DNA from: Golubevia sp. BC0850
Lineage: Eukaryota; Basidiomycota; Exobasidiomycetes; Golubeviales; Golubeviaceae
Direction: 5' to 3'
Length of the DNA stretch: 64,000 bases
Assembly (NCBI GenBank): GCA_012976225.1
Contig: JAAVVG010000007.1
Location: 496,001-560,000, forward strand
Below are positions 33,626-46,038 of the stretch, in pieces. Made by a program: the position numbers and the translations under genes. Positions within the stretch are counted from its first letter, which is position 1. Each line of letters opens with the position of its first letter. The notes beneath the pieces are model-generated. The model did no database searches and was not told the DNA's origin. It worked only from the letters and a program-made list of their open reading frames with translations.

Positions 33626-35181
33626 ATGTCTGGAATCCGTCAAGGTCTGCCAAGTTCGTATCTTCAGATAGTCAACACCTCAATGAAGAAGAAGCAGCGA
33701 CATGAGAGAAATGCTGACTCTCTTCTCCCTTTCTTCTTTTTCTCTCACCAGAGGATGTCGCAGCCATTGCATCCCCAGAAGTGGGTGGTGTCCGCCTATT
33801 CGGAAAGTGGGATGCTCAAGATGTTGAGGTTAAGGATATCTCCTTGACTGGTTAGTTGGGAGATTCGAAGAGATGGACGATTTGGAGAGACAGCAGCAGC
33901 TGATGCCCAAGGATTTTCTACCCTCTTTTCCTCCTTTCAGATTACATCTCCCTACGTAACGCTGTTTACACTCCTCACACCGCTGGTCGTTATGCTTCCA
34001 AGCAGTTCAAGAAGGCCCAGATGCCAATCGTTGAGCGTCTAGTTAACAGGTGAGCGTCTTCTTCTGGTCACGAAGGAATTCGAAGATTCAAGACGCGAGG
34101 TTCCGGGGGCCGAAATGGGTTGGAATGGATTGAAAGTTGGAATTCAGATTGAAATGAGTGGAATTCGATGAGTGGTTGGAAGCTGGAGAGACTACGGAAG
34201 AGGAGCTGAGGAGGCAGCAGCAGGCTGAGGAAGAAATCTAGAAGTGGGATGAATCCATCGAGAATTGCAATTGCAACGAGGCGAAACGACGAATAACGTA
34301 GTGGAAAACTGGAATTCAGAAGATCAAGACCTCAATCAGAGAGGGGACGTACTATCAATCAGAGGTGTCTGTAACCTCTGACCCTGGAGCCTCAAGCTGA
34401 CCCCACCTCTACCTCCTCCCTCCTCTTCCAGTCTTATGATGCACGGACGTAACAACGGAAAGAAGCTCATGGCTGTCCGTATCGTTGCTCACGCTTTCGA
34501 GATCATCCACTTGTTGACCGATGCCAACCCAATCCAAATCTTGGTCGATGCCATTATCAACACTGGTCCTCGTGAAGATTCCACCAGAATTGGATCTCAA
34601 GGAACTGTCCGTCGTCAAGCCGTAGATGTCTCTCCTCTACGTAGAGTCAACCAATCTATCACCTTAATCACCACTGGATGCAGAGAATCAGCTTTCAGAA
34701 ACGTCAAGTCCGTTGCTGAATGTCTTGCTGATGAACTCATCAATGCCGCTAAGGGATCATCAAACTCTTACGCCATTAAGAAGAAGGTGAGTTCAGATAA
34801 TCAGATGCAATGATAGGGCTGAGAGTCAATGGGGAGACTGGAGTTGAAGCGAGTTGGAGGAAGGAGAGGAGCTGGCTGTGGAGATCTGGTGAATGTGTCG
34901 TGAGGTGCGCTTGAGGCAGTACGGGAAAGATATATGCCGTTGGAGTATTATTAGTGGAACGAAGCAGCTGGGAACTCTCTTCGATGGGAGGAGGCAATGC
35001 TGTCGAGGGAGAAGATAGACTGGAAGCGGGGGTTGCGTCTCCCAAATCTCTCATCATCAAACATTCTCACTTACGCCTCTTGTCTTCATCCCCCTTCTTC
35101 CACTCTCTCCCTCTATCTCCTCTTTCTGTCTCTGCCTCTTTGCAGGATGAGCTCGAACGTGTCGCCAAGTCCAACCGTTAA
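33626..35181 (+). CDS. RPS5: 40S ribosomal protein uS7 (RPS5), 208 aa
   Basis: Small-subunit head protein at the mRNA exit. Five exons: 33626-33653, 33752-33850, 33941-34049, 34432-34786, 35146-35181. Conserved stretches: [77 protein letters not shown] and the C-terminal [20 protein letters not shown]. The first donor is GTTCGT, the same as in eS17; a GTCTGC alternative eight bases earlier would also be in phase but is a poorer site. Introns 3 and 4 are 382 and 359 nt, far above the local average. Confidence 0.95.
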
Positions 35182-35754
35182 TCGCTCTGTATTTTCAACT
35201 TTCTCCAACCGGTTCCTTCAACACACATTCTCGCCTTCAACTCAAAATTTCTTCTTCATGTACTCTTTTCTGCATTTTCTCCAATTGCACGTTTTTCTTT
35301 TTCCCATCACATTTTCCCAACAGATCTTCTCTAGCTTTGGATTCGAGGAAGCTTCGTCGTTAAGGACAGGGCGATTCTTCTGACTTCTTTTCGCTCTAGG
35401 ACATGATCTCACTCCCCCTACCTCTCATGCACATCTTCGATAGTCGTTTGTTAGATCTTTTTATACTCAGTCTCTTCATTCGTATCAACCACCGCCCAAC
35501 CCAAAACCCCAATCTCTGTCCCCAACCTGTAGGCCCAGGCTAAAAATTAACCACAAGCTCTCTGAAAACAGAAAATGACTAAAAAAACCAGACCAATTGG
35601 ATGATGTGTGAACAGGTGAACTTGGATCTATGGAAGTTGCTGGCAAAAGAGAGAGGAGAGATTTGGCCCCTTCAGCTTCGCTGGGTTGGGCTGTGGTTGA
35701 AACGAATGAGGAGACTTCACTGCTTCCTTCCCACCTATTCACCCCCTCGAAACA
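35182..35754. other. Intergenic before GH8 gene
   Basis: uS7 3' region and GH8 upstream sequence. I looked for an upstream exon with a signal peptide for the GH8 protein and saw none. Confidence 0.4.
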
Positions 35755-37350
35755 ATGGAACGAAAGTACAATCAATGGAGGCAGACCTACATAAGACAAT
35801 CTCCTCAAGTAAGTCGTAGTCTTTCATCGAGCTCAAGCCGGCTCTTGTTCTTTTCTAAAAACCTTCGACGAATTGTCTGACTCACCTCTTCTTCAACCCA
35901 TTCTACTTCTTCCCATCAGGGCACCTACTGCTTCTACAATGGTAAAGGAGATAATGGAGATGCCATCACATGCTCCGAAGCACACGGATACGCTATGATG
36001 ACGACAGTGTTGAATCGCAATCAGCAAGAATTCGACAGGTAAGGAGATTTCGAGGCAGAATGAATGTTTCTCTCGTGGCTCACCTATCCCGTTTCGTTCT
36101 TTCTCTCCCTCTCGAAAAGCCTGTTGAGGTTCTTTCTCGCCTTCAGAAACTCGAAAGGATTGATGAAGTGGCAGATACGTCAAGATCCAAGGAAAGGGGT
36201 TTACACTGAAGAAGATGGAGAGACCTGTGCCACAGATGGTGGTGAGTCGAATAGAATCGGATCGAATCGGATTGAACACACCCTGTTCTTCACTTTGAGT
36301 AAAGGTGTTGGCAGTCCTGTAAGAGAAATCTGTATCTTTAAGTCGAGACTGCTGAACTCACCTTCCCCCTGTTGGCCTCTTATATCTTGTCATGTCTTTT
36401 AGATATCGATATAGCTACCTCACTATTCTTGGCTGCTAGATTCTTTCCTCAAGGTGGTCCTGTTTTCCCAGCAGGAGCTTATTCTTACGAAGGAGCCGCT
36501 CTCGCCGATTCGATAATGAGGAATTGCATTCACCCTCAACTCAAGACACCCATGCTGGGAGATTGGTGCAACACTGATTCGAAGGAAGGAGTCAGACTTT
36601 ACAACTCTGTAAGATCTTCGGATCTCATTCTCTCTGGTTTCCTCCTGTTTCATCGAGCTCATCCAGACCAGCAACAACGACAACGATGGCAAGAGGTTTT
36701 AGAAGCTTCTATCTCTGTAGCTCTCAGTCAAGCAAATTCTCCTACTGGTTTACTACCCGACTTTCTGGAATTCCATCAGTCTAGAGGTTGGGTTCCAGCA
36801 AAAGGAAAGTTGCTCGAAAGTGAAAGAGATGGCGATGTTAACTGGAATGCATGTCGGACTCCTTGGAGATTGGCCCATTATTATATGATCTCTGGAGATC
36901 AACGTCTTCTGCCATTACTTCAAAAGATGCATCGAACGATTACCAACGTTCGAGGCTTCCCTTCAGTGCCTGCTGGGATGCGTTTGAGCGACGCAAAGGC
37001 TTTGGTGGACTATTCAGGTCGGTATTTGGTCACAGATGAATAGTTAAGCATTTCAGATTCCAGACCACTGGCTCTGAGTTCCATCCTTCTGCGAAGGGGA
37101 AGAGCACAGAGGCATTTGATTCAGAAAGAGAGAGCAACGAGCTGACGATACTCCATTCTTGACACCCTTTTTTCCTACAGACCGAGCCTTCATCGCTCCC
37201 GCTGGTCTCCTTTGTCATTCTATCGGAGACAGCAATGGTCACATGGCTTGTGTGAGGGCATTAGACGAAGAGGAGGGAGCTTACTTTGGAGATAGTATCG
37301 ACATCTTCATTGCCCAGCAGGCTGACTCTCCTAACAGCTTATGGTTGTAG
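35755..37350 (+). CDS. Glycoside hydrolase family 8 enzyme (endoglucanase/chitosanase type), 359 aa
   Basis: GH8 enzymes cut beta-1,4-glucan, chitosan or xylan by inversion. Five exons: 35755-35808, 35920-36038, 36120-36241, 36403-37017, 37181-37350; the sum is 1,080 nt. The domain starts at once (KYNQWRQTYI). CSEAHGYAMM carries the likely acid Glu38. ATDGDIDIATSLFLAARFF (95-113) is a near match to the family signature, with its conserved acidic residues D97 and D101. Next come the substrate-cleft segments PMLGDWCNTDS, LLPDFLEF and NACRTPWRLAHYYMISGD, and finally GLLCHSIGD. No signal peptide is visible, so it may be intracellular or have an undetected first exon. GH8 is chiefly bacterial; five phase-consistent introns show this gene is long established in the fungus. 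Substrate is not determinable. Confidence 0.85.
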
Positions 37351-37738
37351 AATTTTCGTGTTAAACTTTCTCAACAATTTCAACATCTGTGTCGAAGCGA
37401 CGACGTTTTTTTTGGTGTGACGACCTTCCTTCCTCGAAGGGGGGGGACCCAAGCTGCGGCAGCAAAAAGATATAGGGCCAACTTTCGCCTTGTGCTCTCT
37501 CCTACCACCCACAAAGTCAAATCCGTAAGTTTGCGTCAGAACGCTCCAGGAACTACGTTGAATCGATGCATAGATCAGCATCATGAAATACAGAAGGGAT
37601 TTAATTGGGAAGTAGACCCAAGTCAGAGCCATGGAGACTGATGAAAAATTCTGTCATTCCCTTCCTCCCCCCAAAATCATCTTCTTCTTTCTCCTGAACC
37701 TCAACCTTCCTCAATCAAAACAATTTCAATAGTTCAAG
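37351..37738. other. Intergenic, GH8 3' region and eL42 promoter
   Basis: C/T-rich leader directly before the eL42 ATG (37665-37738); otherwise nothing seen. Confidence 0.4.
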
Positions 37739-39189
<1,451 letters not shown>

Positions 39190-39713
39190 ACGAATCGCAC
39201 AATCGAAAATCCCCCGAATCCTTTTCTCAGTTCTCACTTTTTCAGTTCTATAGTTTCTATTCTTTCACTTTTTTGCATCCGTTCACAACGCCAATCCTTC
39301 TTTAAGCCCACATGCATTCCCTCTCCCTATTGTATGGTATTCGATCAACCCCTACATCAACCAAAATTGAAAGCTCGACTTTTCACCAAAAAAGGAGTCG
39401 CTGACATCATCGAGCCAGAGATCTCCTTTCCAGCTTGGCTTCGAGTTTGACAGAAATCACGTTGATGTTGAACTGCACAATAGTCGGAACGAAGAAATAA
39501 AGAAATGATGTGCAATTATGAAACGACTTGGAGAAGACTACTACCGCGTACGGGGTGAAACCAACACTTGGATCAAGTCGATTTTCCAGAACTGCTTGAA
39601 GATTGAATTGATAAAGCAAGGATGCGAAAATAACAATTGATTGCAAAAGAAGCGGGAAAAATAGATAGTTGGAGTCGAGAGGCAGAAGAAAGACGAGGAA
39701 GTTACCAAACAAT
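39190..39713. other. Intergenic between convergent eL42 and BUR1 genes
   Basis: 3' regions only. A minus-strand open frame 39407-40225 overlaps the last BUR1 exon in another frame and is a shadow. Confidence 0.4.
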
Positions 39714-42700
39714 TCAACGAGGATAAGCGCCATTCGGCCTGGGTGGTAATGAAGCATGACTTGGAGGAGCTCGATGAGGATTCTGAGGTAGTCCAGGTGG
39801 AGGACCTGAGTAATGGGGAGCAGGAGGATTCGCTGGTCTCGAGGAGAAGCCCTGTGACGAAGGATTCGCTGGATTGCTTCCTCGGTAACCCAAAGGCACT
39901 GGAAGACCTGACTGAGATGGACCGTTTGAAGAATAGTGTTGACTTGACGACTGATTTGACGACTGATTGAATCCATAACTAGATTGTTGATGCTGTTGAC
40001 CGTTGAAGCCCATTGGAGGAATTCTTTGAGGACCTCCTGCTCCTCGCATTCCAGGATGAGCTGGTCCACCAGAGTTGTAGTTCGCATTCGGATGTTGTTG
40101 TTGCTGCTGCTGTTGTTGAGCTGCGTGAAGTTGACGACCTCTATCGATCTTATCCAATTCTTTGGAAGCTTCGTACTTCGGCAGTCTAGGAGGTTGAAAA
40201 CGGGACCAGAAAGTTCGGTCAGCAAATAGAGGGATGGGAAATAGAACGGAATGATTGAGCAAGACTTACGAAGAAGGGTCAGCAGGGAAGGGCTTCTTCC
40301 AAAAGTAAGGGTGTTCCAGAGCTTCCTCAGCTGTGAGTCTCTGTCGAGGATCCAGAACCAATAGCTTGTCGATTAGATCGGCACAGTCAGGGTGTCTGGT
40401 GAGAGGAGGAAACAGAAAACTCAGGATGAGTCCCAGGTTCGTGCGCGAAATGTTTTCCGTTTTGTAGATACTCACACTGACAATCCTGAGACATTCTGGA
40501 AGAAAGGTTTCACCTGCCTCTGATGTCTACCGAAATCCTTCTCACCAGCAATCTCTGGATTCTTATCGGGTAAACCGTTCGGATCGGCATTCTTAACTCC
40601 AGTAAGATCTTTCCAACCGGGGTAATTCGTTTCATTCGGAGAACCACAAATCTTCGAGATTAAACGCATTTGATCGATTTCCGAGTTACCTTTGAAGAGG
40701 GGCTGTCTAGAGACCATTTCAGCAAGAATACATCTGAAGAAGAGAAGGATACAGAAATAAGTTAGAATCTTCCCCTTCTTTTCAGATGATGATTTCATTC
40801 TTGGATTGCAACTCACCCTAATCCCCACATGTCAATAGGAGGGCCATAAAACTTATCACCAGCAAGAAGCTCAGGAGGTCTATACCATCTAGTGACAACC
40901 ATTGCGGTATAAGGAACCTTTCCACCTTTCCAACCTTTACTTTTCCAAGCGTGACCTGGATCGAAATAAGGTCTAGCTAAACCGAAATCAGCAATTTGAA
41001 GCTGACCTGAATTGTTGATGAGAAGATTAGCAGCTTTCATATCTCTATGGAGCACTCGGTTCTGAAAGAGGAAAGAGAGGGAGAGAGAAATTGCCAGAAC
41101 GTCAGAGAAAGATGAGATGAGGTGAAGATTGAGAGAGGTTTCGAGAACTAACCTTATGCATGTAGAGAGTTCCCTCTAACAACTGCTTCATATAAAGTTT
41201 GATTTGACTTGTTTGAAGTATAATGTTATGATTTTCTAACATACCATTCAAATCATGATCCATATAAGGTTCAACCATATAGATCTCACCAGATTTCCCA
41301 GTATTAGGATCTCTTCTAGAACAAGCCATATCCAAAACCGGAACGATAGATTCATGATTTAACCTTTTCAACAATTTAACTTCTCTAAGAGCAGTGATAG
41401 GCATTCCATCCTTTTCTTGATGAATGGTGACTTTTTTCAAAGCTACTTCGATTCCAGTTCTTCTATGTTTAGCCTTCATGACCATACCAAAAGTTCCTTG
41501 ACCTAATTTTTTACCCTGTTCATAATGTGAAATGTTTGAACATCCCCAAAATTCTCGACTTGCAAGAGGTTGTGGTTTTGGACGATTTTTTCGTTTTGTA
41601 ACTGAAGAAACGAAATCAGAAGGTCTAGGTTTCATTCTAGGTTTCAAATCTTCTGAATTCACGATTGAAGAAGAAAGGAATCTTTGAGGTGGAAGGATTG
41701 GAATTGAAGGAGTTGTAGATTGAGTTGGAACTGGATTTGCGAAATTGGTTGGAGCTGAAGGAGGTGCAAGTGCATGAATTGGAGGTGGACCTGGAGGATA
41801 ATTTTGATGTGTTGATGGTCCGGTTGGAGGATGAAAACCTTGAGATTGAGTTTGAGATTGAGAATGGGAGAGAGGTTGGAATCCTGAAGAGTGAGAAGGA
41901 ACAGGGGCTGGTGGTTGATAAAGACCTCTTCCACCAAATTGAAATTGTCCAAATTTCTTCGAAGGTCCAGTCGGCGGTGGTTGAGAGAATTGGGAGGGTT
42001 GACTTGGAGGCGGTCCACCGAAACCATTGCCTGATCTAGAAGTTGAGGAAGAAGAATTGAATCCATTGCCTTGATATGAAGATCCGAATCCATTCCCTTG
42101 TTGGACATGAGGTCTAGAAGAGGAAGTGGCAGCTGGACCTGAAGGGGGTGGCTTATCATTATTGTTGTTCAAGGCCTCTTCACCTCCAGAATCGATTTCC
42201 ATAGGTTCGCCTTCATCTAGTACTCCTTTAGAACCAGATCTTTCCTTATCACCCTCAACTTGAGTCATTCCAACTCCTTCATTTCCTTTATTAGCACTTC
42301 CAAAAATTGAAAATCCCTTCTCCTTCCCAATAGTACTTTCACCTAAACTTTTCAATTTTTCACTAGCTTCTGGAGGAGGAGATTTCTTCCTATTCAAAAT
42401 CTTAGGTGGAGAAGCTTTTCTTTTAAGAACTTTAGCTGGTGATCTTGAAGGTCTTCTAGGAGAATCATTTCTACCAACAGGTCCACCTCCTCTAGTTGGA
42501 GGAGTTTCATCTCTTTTCCAATCACGAGAAAATCTTTCCCTTTCAGGTGATCTTCTATAACCATCATAATTTAAGTCTCCAATCGGTGCAGGAGGAGATC
42601 TACTACTCCTCCTCCTAGAAGAAGAATACTCTCCAACACTATCTCTTCTTTCTCTTGGATAATAAGCATCTCTATCTCTATCTCTTCTAGAAGGAGATGA

Positions 42701-44188
42701 ACCCGAAGGGATCCAAGCATTACGTCCTCCACCGCCTCTTGAATAATCACCATATCCATAATCAGATCTTTCCCGACCTCTATCTCTTGAATCATAAGAT
42801 CCCGCTCCTTCTCTGGGAGGTGGAACATGTCTACTACCACCGCTCTCTTCAAATTGATCTCTATCTCTATGTCCTTGAGAATTCCCACCTCTATCTGAGG
42901 TTTTTGAAGAAGCTGAAGTTGGATAATCTGGTTTCTTTGGATATCCATATTTATCTACTGAAGAAGGAGTAACATCTAAACCTTCACCTGATCTTCTTGC
43001 TGATCGATCTAATCTCTTGGAACTCGAGAAGGATTGGACTTCTGCTTTAACTGCAACGAGAGAAGTAGGAGTAGGAGTAGTTGCCAACTTCCCGTTAATC
43101 GTAGTAGAGTTGATTTCAAGATTTGAATCTTCAGTTTCACCTTCTTCAGGTGGAGTGGCTTCACCTTCTTCAATTTCCTCTTCCACTTCCACTTTCTCTT
43201 TATCTCTAGAAGAACTTATTTTCCTCTTATTATCTCTTTCCCTATCCTTATCCTTATCTCTAGAACCAGATCTTCTCCTACTTTCTCTATCTCTATCTCT
43301 ACCTCTTTCTCTATCCCTCTCTCTTTCCTTCTCTTTTCTAACAGCCCTTTCCTCTTCAGTTTCTTTCTTTCTACCAGAACTTGAAGAAGAAGATTTCCCA
43401 CCGGATCTCCCCTTATCCTTATCCCTTCTTGAACTTGCACCATCTCTATCCCTATCCCTATCTCTATCCCTATGAGATTTCAAATCCTTGTCTCTATGAG
43501 ATTTATGATCTCTTTCCCTTGATCTAGATCTTCTACGATAAGATCCATTCCTAGAATCACTGCCTATACTATCCTTTCGACTTCTTTTTGAAGAACTTGG
43601 ACCATCTCTATCTCTTTCTCTATCTCTATCCCGATGATAATGACTCTCTTTTTCCTTTTCCTTTTCTTTCTTAGTTGATTTGTCTTCATCACCTTCAGCT
43701 GGAGTCTTTGACTTTGATCTAGCATTGTATCGATTTCGATCAATCTTTGAAGAGGAAGAGGTTGAAGGTTCTACTTCTTTAGCTACTTTGGCAAATGCTG
43801 AAGTTGAAGGAACAGGAGAAGGGGAAGTTCTACTTAAATCTATAATGTTGTAGGATGACTTCTCTGTAGTAGTAGTAGTAGTATTGGTGGTGGTGGTAGG
43901 AGTTGATAGAGGTAATTGATCATCTTTGAAAGTAGAAGGTGCACTTGAACTTGAGGAAGGGAATAACTCTCTCCCAACGGCAAGTGGCATTAGTGAAAGC
44001 GCTGGATTGAGACTACTACTAATGATTGGCTTGGAGGGTAAAGTTGATGTTGAAGTTGAAGTTGCCGTGGAAGGTTTGAGTGCTGCTGTTGCTGTTGCTG
44101 TTGCTGCAGGGGATTGATTTCCAGAGTCGTTTGTGATTGCGCCTTCCTCTGAAGGTGATTCAGAGACTGACTTGACTTCTGTTGGCAT
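39714..44188 (-). CDS. BUR1: Bur1/CDK9-type cyclin-dependent kinase with giant RS/RD-rich N-terminus, 1,378 aa
   Basis: Kinase acting on RNA polymerase II elongation factors and the CTD. Exons: 44188-41153, 41061-40817, 40733-40476, 40395-40270, 40185-39714; the sum is 1,379 codons. The kinase domain begins near residue 880: Gly loop [14 protein letters not shown], the CDK9-defining helix PITALRE (near 928), [38 protein letters not shown] and [13 protein letters not shown]. The 880 residues before it are low complexity: Ser/Thr-rich, then repeats of RDRDRE, KDKDRE and KSHRD, then SPxR and Pro/Gln-rich tracts. The tail is Gln/Pro/Ser-rich with nine Gln. In most fungi Bur1 has the kinase near the N-terminus; the RS-like head resembles animal CDK12/13. 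A CDK12-like identity is the main alternative. Confidence 0.88.
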
Positions 44189-44366
44189 ACTCTATTCTTG
44201 CAACCTTCTCCAATCCTCAGAAAGGAAGGATAGCCAGGATGATTGAGGCTAATGCTGAGCTCAAGGTTGCGAAGACGCAGGAGTGTGTTCAGAAGCTGCT
44301 CTCCTTTGTCCCTTCAACTAGTACCTCTCTTTCCTCCTTCTATTTGATTCAAATTTCCAATCCATC
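44189..44366. promoter_or_regulatory. Short divergent promoter, BUR1 / mitochondrial uS12m
   Basis: 178 bp between the two ATGs; both transcripts must start here. No motif assigned. Confidence 0.5.
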
Positions 44367-45290
44367 ATGATCTCAAGGACAACTTCAGCAATACTACGAC
44401 AATCTCTCCCTTCGTCATCTTCTTCTTGCTCTTCTTCCTCAAGCCTTCTCTCCTCCTTCCAATCTCTTTCTCTCTCATCCACATCTTCTCGACAATTCTC
44501 GACCTCCCCTGCCTCTTTAGTAACCCTTCAACAAGCCTTACGAGGAGCCAGAGTTCCACATCGTCCACCGGTAAACCGAGCTCCAGCTTTAGAAGGTAAA
44601 CCTTTCGTAAAAGGAGTGTGTAATAAAATCTTCACCACAAAACCCAAAAAACCTAATTCTGCTACTAGAAAGGTTGCCAGGGTCAAATTGAGTAATGGAA
44701 GATTGGTAACTGCTTATATTCCAGGTGAAGGTCATAATTTACAGGAACACAGTGTCGTTTTGATGAGAGGTGGAAGGGTACAGGATTTACCTGGTGTGAG
44801 GTGAGTCGAAGAAGAGGAGAGGAGCAGAGGGAAGTAGGAAGGGGAATGGTTAGATTAGGTGGGGTTCAAGAGACATTGATCCCGAACAGATCCATGGAAC
44901 TTGAGAGGGTAGAAGGGTTGTATTTCGATTCATGTAGGGGGAAGTTGCTTCTATCTCAGGTAGCTAATCTTCTCCTCTCCTTCTCCTCTCCCATCTCTTT
45001 CTCTCTTTCTCCTCTAACCCTTTCAACTTCTCTCTCTTTCAGGTATCACTTGGTCAGAGGAGCTCTAGATTTCGGTGGAGTGGCCAACAGGACTACCTCG
45101 AGATCCAAGTACGGAAGTGAGTTGCTCAAATCTTTCCTCCTCCAAAATCACATTCTTCTACTTTCGACATATTTTTCAATGAAAGATCGAAATACACTTT
45201 CTCTTCAAGCTTTACTGACTGGGATCTTCCATCTTGTATCTTCTCTCCTTCAAAAACCTTTCAGCCAAAAAACCAAAAGCAGGACCATAG
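44367..45290 (+). CDS. MRPS12: Mitochondrial ribosomal protein uS12m, 177 aa
   Basis: Decoding-site protein of the mitochondrial small subunit. Exons 44367-44800, 45043-45116 and 45265-45290. A presequence of about 45 residues is Ser-rich with Arg and almost no acidic residues. The mature part begins [12 protein letters not shown] and has the uS12 core [17 protein letters not shown] and [20 protein letters not shown], then [15 protein letters not shown]. The last exon is only 26 nt and supplies the family C-terminus TKKPKAGP. Confidence 0.94.
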
Positions 45291-45524
45291 TTTGCAAACC
45301 ATTCTCTGTTCATTTACGGAATCGAAAATCAACTCGTTTAGAGACAGAGATGCTGCATCAAAGGCTTCAGTTTACTCCATGATCTCTTCTCAAATGCAAC
45401 GATTATCAGATTCTAGTCACCTTTCGTTTCAAAATACTCTCGACTGATCTCCCAATTTTGTGTTCAAAGCACAACCACATGCCTTCAGGAAAGCTCAAGA
45501 CAAGCTCAGGAATCAACAGAGCCC

Positions 45525-46000
45525 TCAAAACAGATGTAGAGAAAGCGGTTTAGAAGTCGTCGAATGATCCAAATCGGTCCTTTGATTCTCATGCTTCATG
45601 CTTCGTCTCTCCTCTTTGTTCTCGCTGCTGACCTCTTCAGATGGATCTAAGATGTAACGTCGCTCGACGAGTGTAGCATGGGTCAAAGCAAGTTGGGGAA
45701 CTTGCCCTCCCTCTTGCTTCTTGTTCTCTCGTTCCAATGTTTCGTTGTTCCTTTGCAACTTGTCATTCTCTCGGAGTTATGTAGCTTCACCAGGTTGAAG
45801 AGCAACCTTCTATCAGTCAGTTTAATCTGTCGAGAAAGAAGAGATGACATTCCGATGGCAAGATTGAGTATAGTGATGATGAAAAGTGAAATTTGAAGAA
45901 TCGAAGACAGAAAGCAACAAAACAAAAATGGGTTTGATGAGATTAAAGGAACGAGGCCCAGCTGAAAAAAGTTATGTCCAACATAGAAAAGATTTTGTGT
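45525..46000 (-). pseudogene. Possible remnant or unresolved small gene: one membrane helix plus coiled coil
   Basis: On the minus strand an acceptor-like site (TTTTTTCAG) near 45962 opens a frame with one strong hydrophobic helix (ISLFIITILNLAIG) followed by SRQIKLTD. Further on, another frame gives VALQPGEAT, an in-frame TAA, then a clear coiled-coil start LRENDKLQRNNETLEREN and an acidic/basic tail ending at 45525. The order helix, linker, coiled coil recalls BAP31-like ER proteins, but this is a weak likeness. I could not connect the pieces with ordinary splice sites, so the locus may be broken or my frame choice may be wrong. Confidence 0.25.
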
Positions 46001-46038
46001 AGAGAGAAATAGAAGGAGAAGGGGAACAGTGAAACCCC

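Noticed and set aside
34050-35145. Box C/D snoRNA candidates in uS7 introns
   Set aside because: Isolated CTGA and ATGA-like words occur, but no properly spaced C/D pair with terminal stem was found.
39407-40225. Minus-strand 272-codon frame
   Set aside because: Overlaps the last BUR1 exon in another frame; no motif.
43017-43475. Plus-strand Leu/Ser-repeat frame
   Set aside because: It is the complement of the RD/RE repeat codons of BUR1 and reads as SLSLSL; a compositional artefact.
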